From: Haliclystus octoradiatus | Lineage: Eukaryota > Cnidaria > Staurozoa > Stauromedusae > Haliclystidae | Direction of reading: 5' to 3' | Assembly: GCA_916610825.1 (NCBI GenBank) | Contig: OU744452.1 | Span: forward strand, 2,701,543 to 2,765,542 | DNA length: 64,000 bases | Shown: positions 1 to 24,600 of the stretch, piece by piece | How the letters are laid out: every line of letters starts with the position of its first letter | Position numbering within the stretch: position 1 is the stretch's first letter | The notes under the pieces: generated by a model | The model's input: only the letters and a program-made list of their open reading frames with translations | Databases searched by the model: none | What the model was told of the DNA's origin: nothing | Translations under genes and position numbers: made by a program

Positions 1-992
1 TATATTACAATACATAACAATAAATGCAGTCAGGGTATGCCGATTCTCCTTATTTGGTATTTTAAAAGTCTTCCTTCCTGTGCATCCTGTTGCTAAGTAT
101 CAAATAAGGGGAATAATTCTTCCTGACTACATAGGTATTTGTTTAAATAACAATAACATAAAATTAATCAACATTATTTCTCCATAACAGCATATGTATG
201 ATTATGTATGATAAGGGTCTGAAGAAGGGTTCACCCTTCTTGAATCTTAGAGGCATTTCAAAATTTTCTTCTGAATTTGCGGCATCTAGGATTCCAGGAT
301 TCATACCTTTATCGACCCTGTGTATAATCCCCAGTGAAAGAAGTTCATGAAAGTTAAAATTGTTAAAAGTTCATTCAACTGGTCATGAGCAGTTCATGGA
401 AAATCTAATAAAACATGCCATTAAAAGTTTGTGAACTGAAAAGGTGTTGATTGGTTGGACATTTTTTGAAAATATAAAAATGAGCAGTATTATTATTGCA
501 GGGTATGTATAGGCCTACCTAAAGTGATACTTAATTTAGGCAAAACTTAGCCTCGCTTTTATCTCAAGAAGAAAGACCTATTTCCTCTTAAATTAGTAAC
601 TTGTAAATTCACATTAATCATTTCGGACATGACGTTGATCAATGTCAGATTCTTTCATAGCTGATGGGAATTGTTAACATTGAATGTATTTTTCATGTAT
701 TTTACCAGTATTGGTTTATTTCATGTTTGCATATGCTATCAAAACATACAGTAGGCTAATTGGCGCAACAGTTCTGATTTAATCTAAAATCATCTTCAGA
801 CAAGGTGAAAAGACAGAGTAAAAATATGCATTAATTATTATATAAAAATTTTAATTTATAAATCTATTGAATTTATCGGAATGATTTATATTTTTTCACA
901 AAAAGTGCAAACAATTTATTTATTTACAACTATGCTATTAAGGCATTTACACGTACATACAGTGAATTAATGTAGACATAATTATATTTCAG
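1..992. other. Intron or upstream DNA of the CEP83-like gene
   Basis: No exon was recognised. Bases about 200-325 match the 'GGAATCCTAGATTCCAGGA' interspersed family, and about 330-445 match the TTCATGAAC MITE family. On the minus strand, 763-799 contains a degenerate CTGAAGA-stem-GAAC fold similar to the hammerhead-like Penelope ends elsewhere. Confidence 0.5.
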
Positions 993-13078
<12,086 letters not shown>

Positions 13079-13931
13079 AGAGAATACAACTGACTAACTA
13101 AGTACTAATGAATTCTATTTCAATTACACATCCCCACAGAAGTTGACAATTTACATTATGAAAAAACAGACTTTTATTTATTTATTCAAACATCATACGT
13201 CAAAAAGACTAATATTATTTTCACAATCGTGGGACTTACTATGAATGAATTAATTGGAGAAGTATTCTTGATAATGAGTTTTATCATTATGGTGGTAAGA
13301 ATTCTTCAACCATATACATATAGAGACGTTGATGCCAAATAATGGACAGTTCTTATATAAATCTGATTTGCATAGTTTTGAAACTGTTGGAATGTTTTTA
13401 ACCACTCCATAAATTATTATTGAAACCACCACATATATTTGATGTGCTTGAATATTTTGGATACTTCAGGCGATTGTCACTTGATATTTTGGAATAAATG
13501 TTACACAAACTTTAACACGCTAGACATGAATATTACATATGATTCATGAATAAAGAAAGGAAGTTAATGAATATGTGAACTGTATTCCGTAGGGTACTGC
13601 AACTGCAAATATAAATTAACAAATGATTTTAGCAGTTGATAACATATCTTCATATCAATTCTAAGAAAAACAAACATACTTTGTTGAAAACCAAAATAAT
13701 CACATCAATTTTAAATAAATAATTACTTGAGTGAGAAACAAACTTTCCAAAAATTATTTAAGAAGTCAAAAAAGTTTGAACATTTCAATTTATCCATTTA
13801 CGAGTTGTATTTTTCTAATCGGCAATGCATTATATGATAACAACAGTTAGTATATACTCTTATAAATAATCTACACATTATGTATATATATATATTATTT
13901 GTTTATTTACATTTTTACATTATAACAAATG
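13079..13931. other. Intergenic region between convergent CEP83-like and MAP9 genes
   Basis: It contains both 3' UTRs. Plus-strand AATAAA occurs at 13493 and about 13547; a minus-strand AATAAA lies at 13902-13907. No other gene or repeat was recognised. Confidence 0.6.
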
Positions 13932-16900
13932 CTACCTCTGACTTAATTTATTTATCTGTAAACGTCCAGAAGCGCTTAATGTTCTTTTATGTCTTATTAC
14001 CACTGGCTGAACTTTCTCTGGTATCGCATTTCTTGTAAGTGTTCCATTCGGACGCCATGATCTGAAATAATAATTTAATTTTTATCGATCAATACAACAA
14101 ACTTCAACAATCATTTACATAACATTACGAATTTTGGAAAACTGAAATCTACTGATTAAGGCACAATTCAGTAGCTTTTACATTTGAAGGTGCCGATCAG
14201 TAGTATTTCAGACATTCTAGAAAATTTCAGCATTTTAGAAACATTTTAGAACTGTGTTAACCCATAAATTTAGAAACAATAGTCTCTGGATTAGCACTAA
14301 CTTGACGGAATCTATGATGGCAGGATTCAAACTTTTGTCAGGCCCTGAGCACTCCACTTTAAACGAAAGCCTTCAGTATGGATATCTTGCGCAGGGCAAT
14401 CAGAGCCAACTATTTTTAAGAATTGGGACACGCAACGTTTGGGGCTTGAACATATCCATTTCCGTTCCATTGAAAACAAGGTCTTGCTTTTGAACAAAAG
14501 GTTTTTCGAATTCATGATATTATTTTCGAACGCCTGGGTCCATAAAATCACGTAACTTGCACCTGTCCAATTGGACCTGAGAGCGGTACATTAAAGAGTG
14601 TCCCAACTCTTGTAAATAGATAGCTCTGAGGGCAATACCGTCTCTGTCTCCCAAAAAAAACTTCCATACTATCCTATAGCTTTACTAAAGAAAAAAAAAA
14701 TGAAAAGATGGGCTAGTTTGTGCAGCTAATACATTATTGCGGTAAGAGTTATACATGTTTTATTAGTAGGCCTATCTGAATGAAATATTTCTTAAGGTCT
14801 TGTAACTGGTTCTTACATACAGCGCATTGTCCCGCTGTCAAAATAAAATATGGTGGATATAAAAACAAGATTTGATATGCTTTGTTCCTTCAAGGATATT
14901 GTGTACGTATCTGTTGAGGATAATCCCCAGAGGGTTGGTCACCTTGGACTTAATTTTATTTGAAAACTTCATGAGTGCTATGTTCCGATAGTGGATAGAA
15001 TGTTTCAGGGGGAACTGCAGTGTACCTCTGCACATTGACAACCAAGGCCTATCTGCCATAAAATACGTTTAAATTTAACGAGTAACATTTCTCTAGAAAT
15101 AGAAGAGTGGTTCAAATGCGTTTGATAGGACAATACTTTCTCAATTCTTTGTTGTTAGTATTACGATCGAATGAGAGTCAAAAATGAAACATGCTAGAAT
15201 TACGCTCCTTTAAGTTTCACACCAGAATGTGTTCATCAGGTGATTTATTTCAACTCCCCTGATGAAATTGATATAAATCGTCTGAAATGATCACCTTCTG
15301 GTGTGAAACTTAAAGTAGCATAATTCTAGCATGTTTCATTTTTGACTCTCATTCTATAAATGCTCTGATTATTTTCATTGAGCACAATTTTGTTATTATA
15401 TTATTTTCCATATTACTATTACTATATCAAGATAATACTGTAAGGTATTACCTCTGAGTAAGTGCTGGAGATGTGGGTTGTCGTGGTGATAATTGTTTAT
15501 TGTTTTTCCATGAATCGTACGCTTTTTCAGCTTCCTTTTTTTTCTCATACTCTGCCATTCTTGAAAGTCTTTCTTCTTTCTGTTTTTTAGTTCTCGCTTC
15601 AATTGAAGTTTGCAATTGATCTGCTTTCTTTGATTTCCTTCAAGTAAATCATTAAAAATACACATTTTCAATAAGGAACCATTGTTTATAAGAAGCTTAG
15701 TACAGTTAAACATTGGTTCTTGATGATTAATTCTTCTATTATTAAAATTCCCTTCGAAGATTCATTTTTAATGAACTTTTTATGAACAACTCATGAATTG
15801 CAATCAATAGTCCATGAACAATTTTAGGAGAATTTGACCATCTAACATTCAAGAACAGCTCATGGATTAGCTCAAGAGCAGCTCATTAATAAGTTCATGG
15901 GCAGTTCAACACAGGAGTTATTACATCACAATACGAAACACTAGAAATTGCTGTGATTCCATTAGCGAAGAAGAATCAACTTAGCGTTTTAAATAATTAT
16001 AATTAAGATTGTCAATCCTATATAATACGGAACTTTAACGTTCATTGTTGGGGTCGTCATCATCAACTATTTGATGCTAGTTAATGCGCTTTGCACAAAG
16101 TATTTGATTATTAGCTATGCTTCTAGCTCTTCTAAGAGAAAGGTTTGATTCCGTGGACACTTTTTTCCAGTTATGACTCCCTACACAATAACGTTGATTT
16201 CGATAAGTATCAATATTGTCAATCAAGGATGGTAAACAATCATAATTAGTCCTTTGAATGAAAAAATTGTGATTTCTAAATAAATGGTGATAATGAATTC
16301 AAACATTTACAAAATAAATACACCTTCTTACCAATTTTCAAATACTTTTTGCGCCGTCACTTTTTTATCCTTCTGTTCCTGCTCTTCTTCCTGTTTTCTT
16401 CTACGAGCAGCACGTTGTTTTTTCTTGAACTGTTCTTTAACAACTTCATCTTTACGTTGTTTCCAGCTTTCAAAGAATTTCTTTCCATCTAATTTCTTTT
16501 GAAGTTTTTCATCTTCTTCTTCTTTTTCTTGCAATTTTGATATTTTTATTGATTTTTTCTTTTCTTTGATTTTGACTTCTTTTGTCTGTGACCATGCACT
16601 AAAAGTCTTTTCAGCCTGCAAAACAATTAATATTTTTAATTTGTTATTTTACAACAAACAGATATACCCTACTATCAAATGCAAGATGTCCTTTTTATTG
16701 CTTATTGAAAACGGGTGGCATCAGGATTTCCCTATTTTCCCTAGTTATTTCTTTCATTTGCTCTGACCTTTAATGATCAACACCCTACGCTATTTCAACC
16801 TTACCATTATTTTTTTTTGCAGTTTCTCATCTTCTTTTTCCTTTTCTTCCATCTTTGCTTTCTCCGATTGACCTTTCATTTCTTCCTTGGATTTTGAAGT

Positions 16901-19900
16901 TTTACTGTGTAACCATTCGTAATAAACCCTTTCTCTAATTGTGATTGCATTCTGTCTATCACACCCTGATGCGTTTAATTCGTTCAATGATTTTGGTTGG
17001 ATATTACTGATGTTTGTTAATGAAGATGAGCGTCTTAGTGTTCCGTTTTTGATAGTTCGATTCTTTTCTGAGCTTTTCATTTTGTCTAAAATTACAACAA
17101 CACATATACAGCAACAGACAAGCACTTGTTTCTGACCATTAGCTGTCATCAGTAGTTTACTGCTCAGTGAACAAGGGACTGCTTCGCCTGCTATAGCTAG
17201 AAAAGGGTTGAAACTATGAAACAATGTGGTGAAAAATTCACAACATAAAAAAACATTTGTACCATATCTGAATGCTCAAATTTCGGAGCAGTAAGCAATG
17301 CATTAGCACATAGTAGGCTATAGACACCACCCAAGTCAACATCACTCAAAATTGCGCAATTGCAATCGAGACATACATAGAAGCAGACAATTCACTTTAT
17401 TCACAAATTTCATTCATACCTTTTTCATTGTGTTGACTGCGTTTTCTCTCCAAACTTCCTGTAGAATCATTTGGGATACTTCTTGGTGTTTTCATCGATG
17501 TCTGCCTTTTGAGAACATCAGGTTTTATTATTCTCTCGTCTTTGTTTTCATTCCATTTTGATGCACCATGATTTTCGTGAAAATTATTTGAAATTGATTT
17601 TCTTTCCTTACGAACTTCCTGTATTTCTCTCTTTTCTGCATGCATTGGTTGCGTATTTTCGTCATCCATTAAAGAATCAAGAAGTGACGGGGTACTTGTT
17701 CCTTTTGGTGTTGACTTGATAAAATCAAATTCTTTTTGATTGTTTTCTTTCAAATATGTTTTATCAACTTCAGAACTTTTCACTATTGTTGATCTTGGCC
17801 GTGGTTTTGGTCTCCTTGGCGAGTCAGTTGGTGATGTAATGTTCTTTTCATTTTCTTTTGTCTGTAAATTATGTTCATCGTTGTTAACTCTGGCTGTAAA
17901 CATAGTGAAGTTTTAAATATATATTTGCAGAAACGTTTTCAAAAATCTGTAGTTATTGACTCTTTAATTATCAGAAGTTTTTTTCCTTCCAAAAATATCG
18001 AAATTATCAATTTAGGCTACATAAAAATGTTTTAATGACTATAATTTTTAATACAGCATCGGTAAATTTTTCTAGCTCTCAATAAATCTAGTTTTCAAGT
18101 TTTCAGACTTCGTTGGATGATAATTTTGATATATGTTAATTTATTTATATAAATGTAGGCTAAGAGCAAGATAAGGCTACCAAGACAGGTTTCTACTGAA
18201 AAATCTTTTTCAAATAGATGATTGATTCTGAAGTATATCAACAGAAAATATCTATTGGTAATTTAAGTTTGAAGACAATCCGATAAGAAATGACTCATAT
18301 ATAAACTTTTTGATGCAGGTCTATCCTGTCACACGTCTATTTTCGTGAGTCAATATTCAAATTTGTCAAAAACTAATTCAAAATACTGGATATTGAGAAG
18401 TTTGAGTATTGTCATCAATATTGAACATTCAAATTACTATTAGTAGCCTACCTAATCCTATCCAGTGCAGACGGCTAGTTCAGTTCAAATTGAAGGAATT
18501 GACATTTGGTGGATATGAACACAAAAGAATATCATATCTAGAGTCTGGTTGCCCTGTTATTTAAACTAGTCCCCTCTATAAACACCAAGATAATCCATGT
18601 AAAGGCTTGAAAATCACTTGCAGCAGCAGCTTGTTGCCCACAATGCCTTTCCCAGATCTTATTATGCATCTCTTATCCTTATAAATGTGAATTTACATTG
18701 TTAGGTTTATAGAGCGTATTTAACCAATTGCACACTAATATTAAGAGTAGAATTTAGCTATATGAAGTATATTTATTTAATGTCGTCCAGCCCATGGAGT
18801 CCTCCAATCAAAAATGGGAATGGGAAATCAAATTTAGAAAATAATTTGAAATCAATGATATCTGGCTTATCATAATGGATTTCAATGGGGAAAAGGCAAC
18901 ATCTTCAATTCAAAATAACGAAAATAGTCTGAAATCCATTAATTTAAGTCTGAAGATTCTCATGTCTGATAAAGTGTATGCCTGCTCATCAGTTAGGGGG
19001 AGAGGGTCATACAGATCATCCAGCTGCGTAGCCTACAGGACAGAGGTATGGTTTCAATTATCAAAGCATACCTGACACTCGCCTTCACTGTATCTGTATC
19101 TTTATGATCAATTATCATTTTTGCTAACAATTTAATTTAGTTTTATAGCAATTTAAGACTAAATCAATAAATTCATTATTAATCACAAAGAGTATATCAT
19201 CTTTCAATGGTGTAGTCTTTTGTTACCAAATTCTGTTTTTCTATTCACTTCGCATAGATGGAAGATGAAGATTCATTTTTTATATTTGTATTTTGTAAAC
19301 AGGGGGTACAAATGTCAGTATGTACATAAAAGGGAGTCCTCAAAAAGCATGAAGTTGCGTACAAGTATTTGAACATTTACTGCTCCTATGGCTGGCCCCT
19401 CTATGGGTGGGTCTGCAAAGCATGACAGCTTTACCCCTGTGATGAAAATTTTCTCGTGATTGCCGCCCCTGAAGCTGCAATTTTCATCGAAAATCAGCAA
19501 TTAAAAATGAATTTTTTGTTACTTTCTTCATAATTTTTGCTGAAATGGTAGATTTTTGCACCCCTGAAGTCCGTAAATTTTATCAGTTGCCTCCCCGCCC
19601 CTAACTGTTTTCGACGCTGCCGCCCTGGAGATCCTGTCCAGATTACCATTATTTGCAGACTGGTCTATGGGGGCAACATTTGAAGCATATGAAAATAAAA
19701 TAAATCCAAGGACTTAACAATTCTTGTAGCCACAAAAAGTCAAAAACATACATACCAACTTTGACTGAATTATGCTGTCTTGGTTTGAAAGACAAAGCAT
19801 CCTCTTCAAGACGGTCTGAGTTTCCATTGCTTTCCATTTCCTTAGAAAATGCAGGATTTGACGATGAAAACAATTGTTCAAGTTCATTTTCTAAACGAAA

Positions 19901-20332
19901 AGTATCCCTACGCTGTTCTCCGTATTCTTTTTTGTGTCTAGATACTCTACGGTCAATAGCTTTTTCCTCTGTTTCATAACTTGAAAGATCTTCGTGAGTA
20001 GATTTACTATTACTTAGTTCAGTATTATTTCTCAAATCAGTATTTAAACCTTTACGTTCAGCATAATTTATTTCTGATTCAAGCATCTTTTTCGGTTCTA
20101 TAACACTTTCAAAGTCTTTCATATCTGTTTTCTGTTTATCAGGACCTATTAATTTTGCTTGATACTTGGACATTTTCCTGTTCAATTGTGGATCAAATTC
20201 ATTTAAAAGACTTTGTGTTGATTCGAAGTTATAATTTTCATCTATAATTTTTGATGATCGCTTTTTAACTGCATCCATTAATTCTGTTTGGAAAGGGTCT
20301 CTAACCTTGATATCTCCTTCATTAAATTCCAT
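13932..20332 (-). CDS. MAP9: Microtubule-associated protein 9 (MAP9/ASAP), 6 exons
   Basis: Exons in transcript order: 20332-19756, 17893-17420, 17085-16805, 16615-16332, 15637-15452, 14061-13932 (TAG). All junctions keep phase and give 643 residues, close to the usual length of about 650. Landmarks in the order expected for MAP9: an N-terminal DPFQTELMDAV block, a PKPRPRS motif, an ERVYYEWLHSK block, then a C-terminal helical region of repeated [AF]-x-x-W-K-x-K units (FSAWSQTK, FFESWKQRK, VFENWKSKK, AYDSWKNNK) rich in Lys/Glu, and a basic tail starting SWRPNG. MAP9 binds and stabilises microtubules at spindle and axoneme. I chose the Met at 20332. An acceptor-like CAG just upstream (20374-20385) leaves room for a few more N-terminal residues from an unseen exon. 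AATAAA lies about 25 nt after the stop (minus strand, 13902-13907). It is tail-to-tail with the CEP83-like gene and downstream of LRRC61 on the same strand. Confidence 0.85.
15168..15358. mobile_element. Fold-back Penelope derivative with two hammerhead-like arms
   Basis: Two inverted arms (about 15168-15250 and 15270-15358) share GAGTCAAAAATGAAACATGC ends. Minus strand 15206-15239 reads CUGAUGA, stem II ACAC/GUGU, GAAAC, loop, then GGA instead of GUA at the cleavage triplet. Plus strand 15282-15317 reads CUGAAAUGA, UCACC/GGUGU, GAAAC, UUAAA, GUA. The left arm has a perfect core but a changed cleavage site; the right has an intact cleavage site but a two-base insertion in the core. It lies in the last MAP9 intron. 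Confidence 0.7.
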
Positions 20333-20765
20333 GTAGAATTTTAAGTTTGTATCATTATAAATCCAACTAGCTGCTGCCAAATGATAATTAGTAAATATTT
20401 CAGGATATATTCGACCGCTTTTTCGAAAAATTACTGTTTTCCCCTTATGTTATATCTGCCTCGATACGCTGAATAAACAAACACCTTCACTCCCTGTGGT
20501 TTAAAATGTTTTGCTAAAAATGTTTATGTGCTGCCATAGTAACCAAAAGGATGTTCATTTTATTTGTACATTGATTAATTACTCAATTAATAGATATTCA
20601 GATAAAATAATGAAATAAATACTCACTCAAAAATATAATATCGGATCAGGCCTATGCAAAATTGAGCAGCTAATATAGCTACAGAAACCATAATAAAATT
20701 AAAACAGTTTTTTATAATTTTAATAATCTAAATCTTATAAACGCATTTTATCAATTTGTAATTTA

Positions 20766-21455
20766 TTATTTATCTAGTAATGCTGAGCATCTGTCAAACG
20801 CTTCGTCAACTTTCTTAAAATCAAACCTGTTTAATGAAAATATATTAACACAATCTTTGTATCCTGAATCAGAAATGTTTTCTAACTGCAAATCGTTCTG
20901 GAATTGGTCGTTAGGCCTATTTCTCATTGTGAAATTATTTTGCTGCTTCAACTTATCTACCATTAAGAGTAGTTCGTTTTCTTTACTATCTTTAAAATAT
21001 ATATCGATGTACAGCAATGAGGGTAAATTATCAAATAAATAATCTCTATACAGTCCTTTATTGTCCACAACACCATTTGTTCCTTTCTTGCCTTGAAGTT
21101 TAACAACTGTGAGAACATTTTTATGAGATAATATGGGTCCTAGACAATCCAAATTTGACAAAAAGTTATCAGACACATCAAGGTAACGAAGGTGGGTTAA
21201 GCATTCTATACCATTTAAATTTGATATTCTATTATTACTCAAATTTAGAACTTTAAGGTTCTGTAAAATGTTCAATGGTTGAAGAGAAGCAATACGATTG
21301 TCCGATAAATCCAGTTTCACCAGAGACACACATCTATCAATATAGCCCAAATCTGATATATTTTGACTCTTTAGATTTAATATGAATATTGACTCTAAAT
21401 CGTATTCCTTGGTTTGTTCTTTGAGAAAAGTTTCTGTGATAAACTTTGTAGCCAT
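20766..21455 (-). CDS. LRRC61: LRRC61-like leucine-rich repeat protein, single exon
   Basis: The 229-residue reading frame opens MATKFITETFLKEQT, matching the ITPQLLKxRTGEF-type start of LRRC61. Four to five LRR units follow (LVKLDLSDNRIASL, LKVLNLSNNRISNL, LRYLDVSDNFLSNL), with an LRR cap-like segment ending LPSLLYIDIYF. The C-terminus, VDEAFDRCSALLDK, resembles the short amphipathic helix that closes LRRC61. The family is about 260 residues long and its function is poorly known. The frame runs open upstream to 21551, but TTTTCAG sits one base before the chosen ATG, like a splice acceptor. AATAAA overlaps the stop region (about 20756-20761, minus strand), giving a very short 3' UTR. MAP9 begins about 430 bp downstream on the same strand, and BCCIP diverges from a start 215 bp upstream. 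Confidence 0.7.
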   Translation of the reverse strand: MATKFITETFLKEQTKEYDLESIFILNLKSQNISDLGYIDRCVSLVKLDLSDNRIASLQPLNILQNLKVLNLSNNRISNLNGIECLTHLRYLDVSDNFLSNLDCLGPILSHKNVLTVVKLQGKKGTNGVVDNKGLYRDYLFDNLPSLLYIDIYFKDSKENELLLMVDKLKQQNNFTMRNRPNDQFQNDLQLENISDSGYKDCVNIFSLNRFDFKKVDEAFDRCSALLDK

Positions 21456-21670
21456 TCTGAAAATATCAAAACAAGAAGAAAAACATGAAATCTCGTTCCT
21501 TATGCTGCCTCTCTTCTGTTTCAAACGCAAACATGGCGCTGAAGACAACATGTGGAAAGTTTAATAGATAATTTGCGAAGTTAAAAATACGTGAATACTT
21601 CCTTCCTTTATTGACAATCTATTTAGTTTTGTCCTCAATTGTACTCCAAATTCATCATTGATTATCAACG
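21456..21670. promoter_or_regulatory. Divergent promoter region between LRRC61 (-) and BCCIP (+)
   Basis: Only 215 bp separate the two start codons, so both genes must share this interval for their 5' UTRs and core promoters unless LRRC61 receives its 5' end by trans-splicing. I see no clear TATA box or CpG-rich block. The minus strand carries a pyrimidine-rich run ending TTTTCAG next to the LRRC61 ATG. Confidence 0.5.
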
Positions 21671-24600
21671 ATGCCAAAACGAACAGGAAAACGTAAGCTC
21701 GAAGTTTTGAAACAAGCTGCTGCTATTGAAAGTGATAGTGAAGAGAATTCCGAAAATGATGAAGAATCAGAGCATTCGTCAAACGATGAGAGTATATCCG
21801 AAGAGGTAAGCTTGGTAAAAACTAAAATACCAAACTGCAAACTCCTTCAAACTTACCAACCGAGCCCAAAATATGGAAATGGTCTTCTTGTGACATCTTG
21901 TCTAGACCATGGGCCATAATACACAGTTCGAACTTAGAATTTCATTTGTGAAAGTGATCGAGTCGAGAAGGCCTAGCCAATAGAATAGGGGATTCTCAGG
22001 CATGACATCACAATTTACCAATATTATGCCCATAGACAACATTTTTCAATATGGCCCTTGACCTGCACCTGCACCGGCTGCACGCAGACCAGTTTGCATT
22101 CGATAAATTTTTTCCGCCAGATATTTTATAACCCTGATTTCCCCGCCAAAATTATATGATAACAATAAAAAATACATAGTTTTTTTTAGACACAATACAA
22201 AAATCCCCTGCCAATGCGTTGAGAGGGAAATTCCGTGCCAGTTTGGTGTTGATGTCGAAATACTGGCGGCTTTTGAGCCGTTCTCCGGTGAGAAGCCAGT
22301 GGAATGCAGTCTGAAACGCAGATCTTACTAGATCAAAGTTCAACTTAACAACAAGAAATTTGGGTTGGACGCCGTAAATTCTGCACACGTGTCTATCCTT
22401 CCTGAAGTCCTTATCCCTTGCGTATAGGGATGCACCGAAACGTTGTTTCGGCCGTCACCGAAATAATACAGTTTCGGTTTTTTTAGCCGAAATTCCGGCC
22501 GAAATTTCGGTTTCATTTCGGCCGATTTTTGTCCCCCTGTTTTGAATATTTCAAACTAAATCCGAGTTAAAATCATTTATGTGTTCCATTGGAATACAAA
22601 AAGTTTTTGAAAACAAAGTAAGTAACTTGCAACAGAAGATAAATAATGATGCTTTTCCTGGTGATTTTCAGATCATGTGTTTAGATCATGTCATAACGAG
22701 CAATTTTATTTCTCCTCGATCTACTCCAGTATTATTTTCTTTTGCCTTGTGAAGAAATCCATTATGATTTGAATAACATTTGTTTTCACTGAGAACAATA
22801 AATAAACACTTAAATTAATCCACTTGTTTCTTCACATCATTGATTCAACCTTATTGGAGAAAACAATGCTCCAAATATTATATGTAAGTCAAAAATAAAT
22901 ACATCGGAACATAAATTCACGAAAACAATCATGGCCGAAATTTTTTGAGCACATGGTCAGGTGAATTTTTGAAAGCGAGGATGACTTGAAAATGAGGCAA
23001 AACTTGATGATTGCTGCGATCAGCGAAAATCCTTGTTATAATCCTATCGAAGACTTTATGATGCATTGAAAGAAATATAGTATCGAACATTATCTTTATT
23101 TAGATAACCAAATGTGATTATTGGCTACATTTTACTTGTTCTTAAAAACTGGCCGGAATTAACCGAAACAGCCGAAATTGAAGGCCAAATTTCGGCCAAG
23201 AGGCCGAAAAACCGGAAATATTTCGGCCGAACCGAATTTCGGTGCATCCCTACTTGCGTATAGGTTTAGCCTTCTGGAATCCTATCTGAGCCTTTCAACA
23301 TTTTCTTCTGAGTTTTTTGTTGAAGTATAGACCATTAAATCATGTCAATGTCAATTTTCCTCTGAATTTTCTCTACGGCCTCCAGAATCTAATATTTCAG
23401 GATTCTGTTTCTTGCGCATCTTCTATATGACTCATACCTTACTAGCTACCTAGCATTATAATCTACACCATGTGTTTCTCTTCTCACCTCTGTAGAGTTT
23501 TGTATGTGATTATATTTAGTAGATGTTGACTCTACAAAGGTTGACATAGAAAGAGGGCCATTACATATTACAGTGATTATTTACATGTAGAGAAAGACTG
23601 ATACAAACGGAAGTTACAATATATATAAGACAACAAACAAACCACTACATAGGTTCCCCCTACGAAGACGGAGTCACAGTAAACAAAAACAAATATTTTA
23701 TATGAAATTTTAAATTAAACATAAAGTAAATAATGAATATGATAAAAATAGCTCCGCTACGCTCGGACTCATGGTGAATAATATAATAATCAAAATAAAC
23801 CAATTGAAATCCAATTCAATAGAATATCAAATCAATCAAATCATCACGCAAAGAAAAATCAAATCAAATCAAATCAAATCCAAAAAAGTAAATCAATCCA
23901 ATCGAATGATATAAAAATCAGATCAAATAAAATCATCAACTTCAATCAAATAAAATAAATTATAACAATGTCCAAATAATATAATAATATAAAGAAAAAT
24001 ATATCCAAATAATAAATCAAAGAAAAAAGAAAAAAAGAAAAAAAATGTTAGGCAGACCTATGGGATTGAACCCAAGACCCCGCACGCCCTATGCAAACAC
24101 TTCACCACTAGACCATACCAAGATAATAACAAATGAAGTGATTTTCACTACTTATAATACAAGTGTGAGTTGTAAATGACGTGCGAAATTGTCTCTTCTT
24201 AAGGTGATGTCGCAGCAGAATTAAAACATTTTAATAAAACATTTTAATAAACCAAATAAAACCATGACGACTGGCTTAGCAGTTTGATGTAATAAATAAC
24301 TTCAGAAAACAATACAAACAATAAATATATAATACTGTCTTGTCTAAGCCCCCAACCAAATGATGAATTGTCGGTTCAAAAGTTCTCATGGTCAAAACAC
24401 AACAATAATTATCTTTGAAGTTTCACCTCAAATAGTGATGTTACAGAACGATTAAAATCTTTCATTAACCATTTCAAATGACGAGAAGAAGAAAACAATC
24501 ATGTGTTCTACCAATGAAGAGATAATCACGATGTAAACTAATCCAGGAGTATTAGAAAACATTTCATTTAAAAATGCAATTGTAATCTCGCTAAGCTGCG

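Noticed and set aside
763..799. Hammerhead-like fold on the minus strand; similar ones at 38139-38171, 62441-62479 and near 36993-37025
   Set aside because: Each has a CTGAAGA- or TTGAGGA-like start and a stem, but lacks GAAA, a proper NUH site or the CUGA core. Perhaps decayed Penelope ends; not called as ribozymes.
14254..14493. 79-codon plus-strand frame
   Set aside because: Overlaps the GGAATCC interspersed repeat and MAP9 intron sequence; no independent evidence.
19649..19755. Extension of the MAP9 first coding exon past 19756
   Set aside because: The open frame continues, but a strong GTATGT donor at 19755-19750 joins in phase with 17893, and the tail beyond it is hydrophobic and unlike MAP9.
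24051..24122. A functional tRNA gene
   Set aside because: A and B boxes are good, but acceptor arms do not pair and no anticodon arm closes. The same holds at 8640-8705 and 9342-9400. Annotated as tRNA-like repeats instead.
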